A stretch of DNA of 64,000 bases from Sphingomonas sp. CBMAI 2297 (GTDB lineage: Bacteria > Pseudomonadota > Alphaproteobacteria > Sphingomonadales > Sphingomonadaceae): assembly GCF_029870595.1 (NCBI RefSeq), contig NZ_JAPDIR010000002.1, positions 62,001 to 126,000 of the forward strand, given 5' to 3'. A model generated the notes under the pieces. It was given only the letters and a program-made list of their open reading frames with translations. It did no database searches and was not told the DNA's origin. Position numbers and translations under genes: made by a program. Below are positions 42,984-52,093 of the stretch, in pieces (the first letter of the stretch is position 1; each line of letters opens with the position of its first letter).

Positions 42984-44543
42984 CTAGGTCCGGCGCCGCC
43001 GCACCAGCGCCTTGATGTCGGAGACCAGGAAGGCGCGGGTGACGAAGCAGGCGATGCCGTAGACGATGCAGCCCGCCCCCACGAGCACCACCAGCGCGCC
43101 GTAGCGCTCGACCATATGGCCGTTGAGCCAGGGATCGAGCAGATGGTCGAAGGCGAACAGCGCCCCGCCCATGATGACCGCCGCGATCGCCAGGCGGGGC
43201 AGGCGGCGCCTGAGCTGCGCGTCGGCGGTGAAATGGCCGCGCCGGTGCAGCGTGCGATAGAGCATGAAGGTGTTGACGCTCGACGCGATCGCCGTGGCGA
43301 GCGGCGGCCCGCTGGCGCCGATCAGCGGGATCAGCACCAGATTCAGCGCAATGTTCACGCCGACCGAGACGATCGCGTAGCGCACCGGCGTCTTCATGTC
43401 GTGCCGGGCGTAATAGCCGGGCGTGAGCACCTTCACGAGGACATAGGCGGGCAGGCCGACGGAGAAGCCCGCGAGCGCCAGCGCGCAGGCGCGCGTCGCC
43501 TCCGGGCCGAAATGGCCATATTGGAACAGGCCGCGCACGATCGGCTCGGCGGCGACGATCAGCGCCACCATCGCGGGCAGGGTGAGGAACAGCGCGAGCT
43601 CGATGCCGCGATTCTGCGTCTCCATCGCCTCCTCGTCCCTGCCGGCGCCGAGCAGGCGCGAGATGGTGGGAAGCAGGATGGTGCCCAGGCCGATGCCGAT
43701 CATGCCGAGCGGCAGCTGGTTCAGCCGGTCGGCATAATAGATGTAGGAGAGCGAGCCCGCGGCGAGCAGGCCGCCGGCGAGCGCGCTCGAGATCAGCAGG
43801 TTGATCTGCGATGCGCCCGCGCCGGCGGCGGCGGGCAGGATCAGCTTCATCAGCCGCTTCACCTCGGGATCCAGCCGGGGAAGGCGGGGCTTGAGCGACA
43901 CGCCCGAACGGCGGCAGGCCAGTGCCAGCCAGCCGAGCTGCAGCGCGCCGCCGACCGGCACCGCGATCGCCTGGGCCCGCGCCGTCTCGAACGGATCGCC
44001 GTTGAACACGGCGAGCGCCACTACCATCGCGACGTTGAGCAGGATCGGCGCCGCGGCGTTGACCCAGAATTTGTCGAGCGAATTGAGGATGCCGCCCAGC
44101 AGCGAGGCGAGGCTGATCAGCATCAGATAGGGAATGGTGATCCGGCTCAGCTCCACCGCGAAGGCGAAGCGATCGGGCGCGACGTCGTGGAAGCCGCCGG
44201 AGAGCAGCCAGGTGAGCGGCCAGGCGGCGGCCAGCATCACCCCGGTCATCACCGCGAGGGCGAGGAACAGCACCGACAGCGCGCGCTCGGCGAAATCGAG
44301 GCCCTGCGCAAGCTCGCCGGTCTCGCCCACTTTCCGATTGAACATCGGGATGAAGGCGGAATTGAACGCGCCCTCGGCGAAGAGGGCGCGGAACATGTTG
44401 GGCAGGCGGAAGGCGATGGTGAACGCGTCGGACGCGAAGCTCGCGCCGACATAGCGGGCCTGCAGCGAATCGCGCACCAGCGCGAGGACGCGGCTGGCCA
44501 GAGTGAGGCCGCCGACCGAGCCGAGGCTGCGGGCCAGCTTCAT
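42984..44543 (-). CDS. murJ: Lipid II flippase MurJ
   Basis: 519 aa, about 14 membrane helices, MOP superfamily. Flips lipid II across the inner membrane for peptidoglycan synthesis. Marks: LARSLGSVGGLTLASRVLALVRD, FRLPNMFRALFAEGAFNSAFIPMF, and the later GHFGPEATRACALALAGFSVGLPAYVLVKVLTPGYYAR. It is not the polysaccharide flippase of the distant locus. The short 153-bp gap to secB carries another palindrome. Confidence 0.95.
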   Translation of the reverse strand: MKLARSLGSVGGLTLASRVLALVRDSLQARYVGASFASDAFTIAFRLPNMFRALFAEGAFNSAFIPMFNRKVGETGELAQGLDFAERALSVLFLALAVMTGVMLAAAWPLTWLLSGGFHDVAPDRFAFAVELSRITIPYLMLISLASLLGGILNSLDKFWVNAAAPILLNVAMVVALAVFNGDPFETARAQAIAVPVGGALQLGWLALACRRSGVSLKPRLPRLDPEVKRLMKLILPAAAGAGASQINLLISSALAGGLLAAGSLSYIYYADRLNQLPLGMIGIGLGTILLPTISRLLGAGRDEEAMETQNRGIELALFLTLPAMVALIVAAEPIVRGLFQYGHFGPEATRACALALAGFSVGLPAYVLVKVLTPGYYARHDMKTPVRYAIVSVGVNIALNLVLIPLIGASGPPLATAIASSVNTFMLYRTLHRRGHFTADAQLRRRLPRLAIAAVIMGGALFAFDHLLDPWLNGHMVERYGALVVLVGAGCIVYGIACFVTRAFLVSDIKALVRRRRT

Positions 44544-44631
44544 GCCGCCACCGTCATTTCGCCGATGGCCGATGGCCGATCCGGCGAGGAGCCGCGGAGA
44601 AGCGCCGCGGCATGCGTGGGGAGCGCGGGAG

Positions 44632-44657
44632 CCGGGCCCCCGCTTTCGCGGGGGTGA
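44632..44657. repeat. Extragenic palindrome unit
   Basis: CCCCCGC...GCGGGGG hairpin (arms around a TTTC loop) within 44632-44657, followed by TGACGATGACGG. Variant of the family seen at 36277. Lies between murJ and secB. Confidence 0.7.
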
Positions 44658-44696
44658 CGATGACGGGGCATCGGGCCCAGCTCCCCGCCTGGCCGA

Positions 44697-45209
44697 TCAG
44701 GCTTCGCCCGCGACTTCGCCGGTCAGGCCCGATTCGTTCATCGCGCGCTGCTGGATGTAGATGCCGCCGAAATCGATCGGCTCGAGCATCAGCGGCGGGA
44801 AGCCGCCGTCGCGCACCGCATCGGCCAGCACGCGGCGGGCGAACGGGAAGAGCAGGCGCGGCGCCTCGCCGAGCAGGAAGCCGTCGAGCGCCTCGCCCTC
44901 GGGCACGTTGCGGATGCCGAACAGGCCGGCATAGGACAGGTCGACGATGAAGGCGGCCTGGCTCTCGGCGGTGGCGCGCACCTCGATCTTGAGGACGACC
45001 TCATAGACTTCGTCGGCGATCTTGGCCGAACCGATGTTGAACTGCACGTCGATGGCCGGCGCGGTCGGGTTCTGGAAGATGGCCGGCGCGTTCGGATTCT
45101 CGAACGAGAGATCCTTCACATATTGCGACAGCAGGCCGGCGGCCGGGGCGGTATCGGCACCATTGGCAGCGGGCTCGCCGAATTCGGCGATCGTGTCGTT
45201 CTCGGCCAT
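44697..45209 (-). CDS. secB: Protein-export chaperone SecB
   Basis: 170 aa. Tetrameric chaperone keeping precursors export-competent for SecA. Marks: LSQYVKDLSFENPNAPAIFQ, VQFNIGSAKIADEVYEVVLKIEV, FIVDLSYAGLF, and FPFARRVLADAVRDGGFPPLMLEPIDFGGIY. An N-terminal acidic tail of about 25 residues is typical of alphaproteobacterial SecB. Divergent from the Tim44-like gene, 175 bp apart. Confidence 0.96.
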   Translation of the reverse strand: MAENDTIAEFGEPAANGADTAPAAGLLSQYVKDLSFENPNAPAIFQNPTAPAIDVQFNIGSAKIADEVYEVVLKIEVRATAESQAAFIVDLSYAGLFGIRNVPEGEALDGFLLGEAPRLLFPFARRVLADAVRDGGFPPLMLEPIDFGGIYIQQRAMNESGLTGEVAGEA

Positions 45210-45384
45210 TTCGATGTACCTCTTTATTTCCGGATAGTTTGACGCTGTTTGCGCGTTGGATCGGTTGCGCGCCTAGCAGGCGGGCGCACGCGTTTCAATT
45301 GCCCCCGGATTCGACGCGCGGAACCGGAGATTTGAAACCGGCGGCGCTTGAGCCTATGTTAGCGGCGAAGCGTTTGGAGGCGTA

Positions 45385-46029
45385 GTGTACACGATAATCC
45401 TGTTCGCAATGGTGGCCGGTTTCCTGGCGCTCCGACTCTATGCCGTGCTCGGCAAGCGCACCGGCCATGAGCAGGCGTTGCCGAAGCCGAGCGAGGAGCG
45501 CGTGGCCGTGCCGCCCGCGGCCCGCACCATCGACCAGACTCCCGAGGTGCGCGAGATCGGCGCCCGGGTGATCGGCGCCGGCGCGGAAGCGGGCCTCAAG
45601 GCCGTGATCGCCGCCGATCCGAGCTTCGACGTCGCCCAGTTCCTCGACGGCGCGAAAAGTGCCTACAAGATGATCCTCGAGGCCTTCTGGAAGGGCGATG
45701 AGGATATGCTGGCCTGGCTGGTGGAGGACGATGTCCGCGCCGGCTTCGCCCAGGCGATCGCCGATCGCAAGGCGGCCGGCCATGTGCTGGAGAATCGCCT
45801 GGTCGCGATCGAGCGCGCGCTGATCTCCGACGTGGTGGTGGAGGGCAAGGCCGCTCGCATCACCGTGCGCTTCGACGCCGATATCGCGGCGGTGACGCGC
45901 GATGCCGATGGCAATGTGGTCGCCGGCTCGCTGAGCGATGCGGTGGAGACGCACGACATCTGGACCTTCGCGCGGAGCCTCCGCAGCGACGATCCCAACT
46001 GGAAGCTCGTCGAGACCGACGAAGCCTGA
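45385..46029 (+). CDS. Tim44/TimA-like inner membrane protein
   Basis: 214 aa, GTG start. One N-terminal helix (YTIILFAMVAGFLALRLYAVLG), a short linker, then a Tim44-like domain: FDVAQFLDGAKSAYKMILEAFWKGDEDMLAWLVEDDVRAGFAQ, and VRFDADIAAVTRDADGNVVAG. Homologues in alphaproteobacteria localise to the membrane; mitochondrial Tim44 is the ancestor-like relative. Position next to secB and mltA is the conserved alphaproteobacterial arrangement. Confidence 0.9.
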   Translation: MYTIILFAMVAGFLALRLYAVLGKRTGHEQALPKPSEERVAVPPAARTIDQTPEVREIGARVIGAGAEAGLKAVIAADPSFDVAQFLDGAKSAYKMILEAFWKGDEDMLAWLVEDDVRAGFAQAIADRKAAGHVLENRLVAIERALISDVVVEGKAARITVRFDADIAAVTRDADGNVVAGSLSDAVETHDIWTFARSLRSDDPNWKLVETDEA

Positions 46030-46038
46030 GGGGCCATT

Positions 46039-47349
46039 ATGCGGATCTGGGGGGGAGTCGCGCTGGCGGCGCTGCTGGGCGCTTGCTCGGGCGGCGTGGT
46101 GCCGCATTCGGTGGAGCCGGGCTACACGCCGCCGCGGGAGCGCCCGCGGGAAACCGGCCGCGTTTCCGAACCGCACGGCAATCCCGCCGCGCGCCAGCCC
46201 GTTCCCGCGACGCCGCTCGCCGCCGTTCCGGCGCCGGCCGCGCCGGCCGGCACGCTGGTGGCCGCCTCGGCCGGGCTCCTCGCCGGCCCCGCCTTCGATT
46301 CGCTGCCGGTGAGCGACGCCGGGGCGGCGCGCGCGCTCGTTGCCTATCGGCTCAGCTGCCCCTCGCTGGTGCGCCGCGCCGATGCGAGCGGGCTCACCCA
46401 GGGGCGGGACTGGCAGCCTTCGTGCGATGCGGCGAAAAGCTGGGACGCGCGCGATGCGCGCGGCTTCTTCGCGCGCTGGTTCGAGACGGTGCAGGTCGCC
46501 GACGGCAAGGCGCAGGCGACCGGCTATTACGAGCCCGAGATCGCCGGATCGCGCCATCGCCGCCCGGGCTATGAGGTGCCGGTCTACGCCAAGCCCGACG
46601 ACATCATCGACGTCGATCTCGGCCAGTTCTCCGCCGAGATGAAGGGCAGGCGAATCCGCGGCCGCGTCGCCGGCAAGGCCTTCATCCCCTATTATGACCG
46701 CCGGGAGATCGACCAGGGCGCGCTGGACGGGCGCGGGCTGGAGATCGCCTGGGCGGCCGATCCGATCGAGCTGTTCTTCCTCCAGATCCAGGGGTCCGGG
46801 CGGCTGCGCGGGCCGGACGGCCAGCTGATGCGGATCGGCTTCGCCGGCCAGAACGGCCGCGAATATGTCGGCATCGGCGCGCTGATGCGCGACCGCGGGC
46901 TGCTCAAGCCCGGCGGCGCCTCGATGCAGGGCATCATCGCCTATCTGCGCGACCACCCCGAAGAGGGGCGGGACATCATGTGGGAGAACAAGAGCTATGT
47001 GTTCTTCCAGGAATTGAAGGGCGCCGGGCCGAACGGCTCGCTCGGGCTGCCCGTGACGGGGCAGGTGAGCGCCGCGGTGGATCCCAAGTTCATCCCGCTC
47101 GGCGCGCCGGTGTTCCTCTCGATGGACCGCGCCGAGGCGAACGGCCTGTGGATCGCGCAGGATACCGGCGGGGCGATCAAGGGCCCCAACCGGGTCGATA
47201 CCTTCTGGGGCGCGGGCGACGATGCGCGCGCGATCGCGGGCGGCATGAACGCGCGCGGCACCGCCTGGCTGCTGCTGCCGGCGGGCACGCTCAGCCGGCT
47301 GGGCGGCGGGCCGATCGCCACGGTGCCGGCCCCGCAACGCCAGCGGTGA
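46039..47349 (+). CDS. mltA: Membrane-bound lytic murein transglycosylase A
   Basis: 436 aa, lipobox ALLGAC. After an A/P-rich linker, the MltA domain (KAQATGYYEPEIAGSRHRR, YAKPDDIIDVDL, FIPYYDRREID, FFLQIQGSGRL) and a C-terminal 3D domain (KFIPLGAPVFLSMD, QDTGGAIKGPNRVDTFWG) carrying the active-site aspartate. Cleaves peptidoglycan with formation of 1,6-anhydro-MurNAc. GTGA overlap with the Smr gene. Confidence 0.95.
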   Translation: MRIWGGVALAALLGACSGGVVPHSVEPGYTPPRERPRETGRVSEPHGNPAARQPVPATPLAAVPAPAAPAGTLVAASAGLLAGPAFDSLPVSDAGAARALVAYRLSCPSLVRRADASGLTQGRDWQPSCDAAKSWDARDARGFFARWFETVQVADGKAQATGYYEPEIAGSRHRRPGYEVPVYAKPDDIIDVDLGQFSAEMKGRRIRGRVAGKAFIPYYDRREIDQGALDGRGLEIAWAADPIELFFLQIQGSGRLRGPDGQLMRIGFAGQNGREYVGIGALMRDRGLLKPGGASMQGIIAYLRDHPEEGRDIMWENKSYVFFQELKGAGPNGSLGLPVTGQVSAAVDPKFIPLGAPVFLSMDRAEANGLWIAQDTGGAIKGPNRVDTFWGAGDDARAIAGGMNARGTAWLLLPAGTLSRLGGGPIATVPAPQRQR

Positions 47350-47912
47350 GGCGCCTCGCGCCCGAGGAAGCGGCGCTGTGGAAACGCGTGATCGCCAGCG
47401 TGACGCCGCTCGAGAAGCGTGCCGCGCGGGCGGCCGTGACCGTCGAGGAGGAGCCCGTACCGGCCGCAGCCCAGCCCCTGCCGGCCAAGCGCAAGGGGCG
47501 GGTGCCGCCGCTACGCGCGGTGGCGGCACCGCCGCCCGCGCCGCCGCGCGGGCAGGCCGCCAACACGCTCGACGCCTCCTGGGACCGGCGCCTGTCGCGC
47601 GGGCTGGTCGCGCCGGATTCGACCGTCGACCTGCACGGCCACAGCCTCGCCTCGGCCTATGACCGGCTCGATTTCGGGCTGGAGGCGGCGATCGGGCGGA
47701 GCGACCGGGTGCTGCTGCTCGTCACCGGCAAGCCGCCGCGGCCGGAATCCGAGCGCCCGCATGCCCGCGGCGCGATCCGCGCGGCGGTGGGCGACTGGCT
47801 CGCCGCGTCGCGCCATTCCGATCGTATCGCTGCCGTAAGGACCGCGCATTCCCGCCACGGCGGGGCCGGTGCGCTCTACATCGTGCTCCGGCGTCCCCGG
47901 GAAAAATCTTAA
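47346..47912 (+). CDS. Smr-domain protein
   Basis: 188 aa from GTG 47346 (GTGA overlap with mltA). The Pro/Ala-rich N-terminal half is probably disordered. C-terminal half is an Smr domain with the diagnostic TVDLHGHSLASAYDRLD, RVLLLVTGK, then SERPHARGAIRAAVGDWL and HGGAGALYIVLRR. Smr proteins bind or nick nucleic acids. The typical LDLHG and TGxG signatures are partly changed (TGKPP). Confidence 0.88.
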   Translation: MRRLAPEEAALWKRVIASVTPLEKRAARAAVTVEEEPVPAAAQPLPAKRKGRVPPLRAVAAPPPAPPRGQAANTLDASWDRRLSRGLVAPDSTVDLHGHSLASAYDRLDFGLEAAIGRSDRVLLLVTGKPPRPESERPHARGAIRAAVGDWLAASRHSDRIAAVRTAHSRHGGAGALYIVLRRPREKS

Positions 47913-47993
47913 CTTCTCTCTGCGATGTGTCCGGGGATCGAGGCCGGCATCTGCCGGTCCGGCGACGGGTTGCTGGGGGGAAGAGCGAGCGCA

Positions 47994-49670
47994 GTGGAAG
48001 GATTTTCGCTCAAGAGCCGTGCGATAGCCTTTGCGATGTGCGCCGGTGCCGTGGCGTTCATCCTGGCGCTGGCCGCGGCCTCCACTCCCGGCATGATCAC
48101 CGTCGAGACGGCGGGGCGCGCGCTGATCGCGGCGATCGTCTGCGGCGTGATGTGCTGGGCGTCGGCCGAGCGCAGCATCGCTTCCACCGCCGAGGCCATC
48201 GACGCCGCGATCGCCCGCCTCCAGGGCGCCGCCAATGGCGACCTGCAGAGCGGCATCCCGCCCCAGGTGCATGAATCGGTGCCGACGCTGGCGCGGGCGA
48301 TGGACGGGCTGTTCCGCCAGCTCCACGCCAATCTCGAGAGCGTCCAGCGGCTGGCGATGTTCGATCCGGTGACGTCGCTGCCCAACCGCACCAATTTCCG
48401 CCGCACCGCCGAGCGCATGCTCGCGGACCTGGCGCCGGGCAACATCGCGGTACTCTATTTCATCGATCTCGACCGTTTCAAGCACGTCAACGACACGCTG
48501 GGCCATGCCACCGGCGATGCGCTGCTCGGCATGGTGGCCAATCGCCTGCGCGCCGTCGCGGACCGCTTCGCTGCCGAGGCCGATGCCCGCCCGCCGCTGA
48601 TCGGCCGCCTGGCCGGCGACGAGTTCACCATGTTCTTCCCGGCGCTGCGCCATGTGCGCGACGCCGAGCGGATCGGGCGCGGCATCCTCTACGCTCTTTC
48701 CGAGCCGTTCGACCTGGCCGACCAGGAAGTGTCGATCGGCGCTTCCATCGGCATCGCGCTGCGCCCCGAGCACGGCACCACGCTGCACGACCTGATGCGC
48801 GCCGCCGATGCCGCCATGTACCATGCCAAGGCGATGGGCCGCGGCCGCGCCGAGCATTTCACCGAGATCCTCGCCGCCGAGATCGCCGAACGCGCCCGGT
48901 TGGAGAGCGATCTGCGCGAAGCGGTCGACAAGGACCAGTTCACGCTCGTCTACCAGCCCCAGGTCTCCGCCGCCGACGGCCGCATCGTCGCCGCCGAGGC
49001 GCTGCTGCGCTGGCGCCATCCGGACGGGCTCAAGATGCCGGGCACCTTCATCCAGCGCGCCGAGGAGACCGGCCTGATCGTCGAGATCGGCGAATGGGTG
49101 GTGGAAAGCGTCGCCGAGACGATCTCGCGCTGGGGGCGGCTGGGCATCCAGCAGCGGCTCGCGGTCAATATCAGCCCGCGCCAGCTCGACCATGCCAGCT
49201 TCTTCCGCAAGCTGCGCGAGGCGATGCTGGCGGCCAGGGCTCCGGCCAGCCTGCTCGAGCTCGAGATCACCGAGACGCTGGCGATGCATTGCTCGGGCGA
49301 AGTGCTCGACGCGATCGCCACGCTGCGGGCTGACGGGGCCACCATCGCCATCGACGATTTCGGCACCGGCTATTCGAACATCGCCCGGCTCCGCAAGCTG
49401 CCGATCGACCGCATCAAGCTCGACCGCAGCCTGATCGAGCAGGTCGCCGAGAGTGCCGAGGCACGTATCATCGCCCAGGCGGTGATCGGGCTGATCCACG
49501 GTCTGGGCTGCGAAGCCGTGGCCGAGGGGATCGAAAGCGAGGACCAGGCCACCGTGCTGCGCGTCATCGGCTGCGACGTGCTCCAGGGCTATGCCGTGGC
49601 GACTCCGATGGAGGAGAGCGCCTTCCTCGAATGGGCGCGGGGCATCGCGCCGCAGCGGGTTGCGGGGTAA
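47994..49670 (+). CDS. Membrane GGDEF-EAL cyclic-di-GMP protein
   Basis: 558 aa from GTG 47994, chosen for the purine-rich GGGGGGAAGAG upstream; ATG 47925 lacks one. Two N-terminal helices (about residues 8-28 and 40-57) lead to a short linker (HAMP-like), the GGDEF domain with AGDEF in place of GGDEF (about 207-211, no RxxD inhibitory site visible), and the EAL domain. EAL marks: AEALLRWRHP, EITETL, IDDFGTGYSN, KLDRSLI and AVAEGIES, so phosphodiesterase activity is likely. Nothing in the window identifies its signal. Lies 81 bp after the Smr gene. Confidence 0.9.
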   Translation: MEGFSLKSRAIAFAMCAGAVAFILALAAASTPGMITVETAGRALIAAIVCGVMCWASAERSIASTAEAIDAAIARLQGAANGDLQSGIPPQVHESVPTLARAMDGLFRQLHANLESVQRLAMFDPVTSLPNRTNFRRTAERMLADLAPGNIAVLYFIDLDRFKHVNDTLGHATGDALLGMVANRLRAVADRFAAEADARPPLIGRLAGDEFTMFFPALRHVRDAERIGRGILYALSEPFDLADQEVSIGASIGIALRPEHGTTLHDLMRAADAAMYHAKAMGRGRAEHFTEILAAEIAERARLESDLREAVDKDQFTLVYQPQVSAADGRIVAAEALLRWRHPDGLKMPGTFIQRAEETGLIVEIGEWVVESVAETISRWGRLGIQQRLAVNISPRQLDHASFFRKLREAMLAARAPASLLELEITETLAMHCSGEVLDAIATLRADGATIAIDDFGTGYSNIARLRKLPIDRIKLDRSLIEQVAESAEARIIAQAVIGLIHGLGCEAVAEGIESEDQATVLRVIGCDVLQGYAVATPMEESAFLEWARGIAPQRVAG

Positions 49671-49705
49671 GCGCTGGTTCCTCCCCCAGCTTGCTCGGGG
49701 AGAAC

Positions 49706-50836
49706 TTATCGCATCACCCGGCGCAGCACCTCTTCATAGACGTCCGTCAGCGCGGCCAGGTCGGCCAGCGCCACTGCCTCGTCGAGCTTGTGCATCGTGG
49801 CGTTGAGCAGGCCGAACTCCACCACCGGGCACAGTTTCGAAAGGAAGCGCGCGTCCGACGTGCCGCCGGTGGTCGAAAGCTCCGGCACCACCCCCAGCCG
49901 CGCCTGGATCGCCCCGGCGACCAGCGCCGAAAGCGCGCCGGGCTCGGTGAGGAACGCCTCGCCATAGACGCGGCCTCTGACGATCCCCGCCGGGGCATGG
50001 CGCTGCACGATCTCCTCGATCCGGGCGATCAGGTCCGGGCCGTGCTGGCGGTCGTTGAAGCGGATGCTGATCCGCGCCCCGGCATGGCCGGGGATCACGT
50101 TGGTCGCCGGATTGCCCACGGCCATGTCGATGATCTCGATGTTCGAAGGCTGGAACCAGGCATTGCCCTGATCCAGCTCGATGGCGTCGATCTCGGCCAG
50201 GGCGCGGACGAGCCGGGGGACCGGATTGTCGGCCAGGTGAGGATAGGCGACATGGCCCTGCCTGCCGGGAATCGCGATGTCGATCACCGTCGAGCCGCGC
50301 CGGCCGATCTTGATCATGTCGCCCAGGCGGTGCTGGGACGTGGGCTCGCCGACCAGGCACATGTCCGGCATCAGGCCGCGCTCGGCCATCCGCTCGATGA
50401 GGCGGGGCGTGCCATAGGTGGCGGGGCCTTCCTCGTCGCCGGTGATGATCAGGCTGACCATCCCCTCGGGCGAACGCGCCGCGGCGGCGACGAAGGCGGC
50501 GATGGCGCCCTTCATGTCGACGGCGCCGCGACCGTAGAGAAGCTCGCCCCGGATCTCGGGCGTGAAGGCGTCGCTCGCCCAGCCCTGGCCGGGAGGCACC
50601 ACGTCGAGATGGCCGGCAAAGGCGAAATGGCGGCCGGCGCCGGCCCGCACCGCGAGCAGGTTCTCGACCGGCCCCTCGGGCGCCTCGCCCTCGACGAAGC
50701 GCTCGACCCTGAAGCCGAGCGGCAGCAGCGCCGCTTCCAGCACGTCGAACACAGCGCCGCGCGCCGGGGTGATGCTCTCGGCGGCGATCAGCGCCTTGGT
50801 GAGTTCTACGGGATCGGGCAAGATGGTCTCCGGCAT
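49706..50836 (-). CDS. dapE: Succinyl-diaminopimelate desuccinylase
   Basis: 376 aa from ATG 50836; two further in-frame starts upstream (50851, 50875) are possible. M20 zinc peptidase family, lysine/diaminopimelate synthesis. Marks: FAGHLDVVPPG (His-x-Asp), YGRGAVDMKGAIAAFV (catalytic Asp, zinc), ITGDEEGPATYGT (Glu pair), VGEPTS, and the late TTGGTSDARFL. Divergent from the cupin gene with almost no space. Confidence 0.93.
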   Translation of the reverse strand: MPETILPDPVELTKALIAAESITPARGAVFDVLEAALLPLGFRVERFVEGEAPEGPVENLLAVRAGAGRHFAFAGHLDVVPPGQGWASDAFTPEIRGELLYGRGAVDMKGAIAAFVAAAARSPEGMVSLIITGDEEGPATYGTPRLIERMAERGLMPDMCLVGEPTSQHRLGDMIKIGRRGSTVIDIAIPGRQGHVAYPHLADNPVPRLVRALAEIDAIELDQGNAWFQPSNIEIIDMAVGNPATNVIPGHAGARISIRFNDRQHGPDLIARIEEIVQRHAPAGIVRGRVYGEAFLTEPGALSALVAGAIQARLGVVPELSTTGGTSDARFLSKLCPVVEFGLLNATMHKLDEAVALADLAALTDVYEEVLRRVMR

Positions 50837-50850
50837 TGGTGGAGGTGGCA

Positions 50851-51297
50851 TTGCCCAAGCTCGATCTCGATACAATCCCGCAGACCAACGCGACCGGCTA
50901 TCCGCCCGAATTTGCCGGGCCGGTGCAGGGGCGCTGGTATCGCCGGCTCGCCCCGGCGAGCGGGATCACCGATTTCGGCTTCAGCCATGTGACGCTCGAG
51001 CCGGGGGCCTGGTCCGCCCAGCGGCACTGGCATGCCGGCGAGGACGAGTTCGTGGTGATGCTGGCGGGCGAGGCGGTGCTGGTCGACGATAGCGGCGAGA
51101 CGCCGATGCGGCCGGGCGACATCGCCGCCTTTCCCAAGGGCGACGGCAACGGGCACGTCCTCCAGAACCGCGGCGACACCCCCTGCGTCTATATCGCGGT
51201 GGGCAGGCCCGCCGCGAGCGACTGCCATTATCCGGACATCGACATGCATCTGCCGGCGGGGCAGGGGTTCCGCCGGAAGGACGGCAGCGGGTTCTAG
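50851..51297 (+). CDS. Cupin-domain protein
   Basis: 148 aa from TTG 50851. This start is chosen because GGAGG sits five bases upstream and MPKLDLDTIPQTNATGYP resembles the usual start of this small cupin family. Starts at 50836, 50839 and 50845 are also in frame. The core is a single double-stranded beta-helix: RHWHAGEDEFVVMLAGEAVLVDDSGE (His/His/Glu metal ligands) and MRPGDIAAFPKGDGNGHVLQN (later His). Function unknown. Confidence 0.8.
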   Translation: MPKLDLDTIPQTNATGYPPEFAGPVQGRWYRRLAPASGITDFGFSHVTLEPGAWSAQRHWHAGEDEFVVMLAGEAVLVDDSGETPMRPGDIAAFPKGDGNGHVLQNRGDTPCVYIAVGRPAASDCHYPDIDMHLPAGQGFRRKDGSGF

Positions 51298-51374
51298 GGC
51301 CAAGGGCGGATTGCACGCAATCAAGCCCCGCGCGCTCCAGGGAGGGCTCGCCTGGTGGCCTCTTTGTCCCGCGC

Positions 51375-51407
51375 GACCCTGGATCCCTGCCTGCGCGGAG
51401 ATGACGG
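51375..51407. repeat. Extragenic palindrome unit
   Basis: CCCTGGATCCCTGCCTGCGC followed by GGAGATGACGG, a slightly degenerate member of the CCCCGC-GCGGGG family. Placed between the convergent cupin and glutathione transferase genes. Confidence 0.65.
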
Positions 51408-51430
51408 GGTTTGCGGATTGAGCCGTGACC

Positions 51431-52093
51431 CTAGGCCGGATCCATCTCGAACTGCTGGATCACCCAATCCTCTTCCTGGGCCGCGGCGATCCAGTCCTGC
51501 ATGAAGGGATGCTGGAGCACGGCGTTCATATAGGCGGGCGCAAAGCGTGCCACGGGCAGCGAATAGGTGACGAGCCGCGTCACCACCGGCGCGAACATGA
51601 TGTCCACCGCACCGAACGCGCCGAACAGGAACTGCCCCTCGCCGCCATAGCGGGCACGGGCCTGGGCCCAGAGCTCCATGATCCGGCCGATATCCTCCAG
51701 CACATCGGCATCGGGCGCCTTGGGCGGATAGACCTTGCGCACGTTCATGCTGTGCTTGCGGCGCAGGGCGGCGAAGCTGGAATGCATCTCGGCCGCCATC
51801 GAGCGGGCCATGGCGCGCGCCGCCGGATCCTGGGGCCAGAAGCCGGTATTGCCGGTCTTGTCGTTGAGATATTCGATGATCGCCAGGCTGTCCCACACCA
51901 CGGCATCGCCGTCCCACAGGATCGGGACCTTGCCCGAGGAAGGCGCGAACTCGTCGCCTTCGCGCCGCTTCTCCCACGCCTCGTCGTACAGCGGCACGAC
52001 CACTTCCTCGAAGGGAAGGCCCGATTGCCTGCAGGCGAGCCAGCCGCGCAGCGACCAGGAAGAATAGGCCTTGTTGCCGATATAGAGCTTCAT
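51431..52093 (-). CDS. Glutathione S-transferase-like protein
   Basis: 220 aa from ATG 52093. N-terminal thioredoxin-like domain: KLYIGNKAYSSWSLRGWLA (Ser-containing active-site area), PSSGKVPILWDG, VWDSLAIIEYLND; then an all-helical C-terminal domain. GST family; the specific subfamily resembles maleylacetoacetate isomerase/GST zeta, but the evidence is general. Likely cytoplasmic detoxification or metabolism. Confidence 0.88.
   Translation of the reverse strand: MKLYIGNKAYSSWSLRGWLACRQSGLPFEEVVVPLYDEAWEKRREGDEFAPSSGKVPILWDGDAVVWDSLAIIEYLNDKTGNTGFWPQDPAARAMARSMAAEMHSSFAALRRKHSMNVRKVYPPKAPDADVLEDIGRIMELWAQARARYGGEGQFLFGAFGAVDIMFAPVVTRLVTYSLPVARFAPAYMNAVLQHPFMQDWIAAAQEEDWVIQQFEMDPA

Noticed and set aside
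42984..44543. murJ as the missing polysaccharide flippase
   Set aside because: Its residues and neighbourhood are those of the peptidoglycan flippase; it is far from the polysaccharide locus.
42966..44657. 563-residue + strand frame opposite murJ
   Set aside because: Antisense to a clear murJ; rich in Gln/Arg/Asp/His with no domain pattern.
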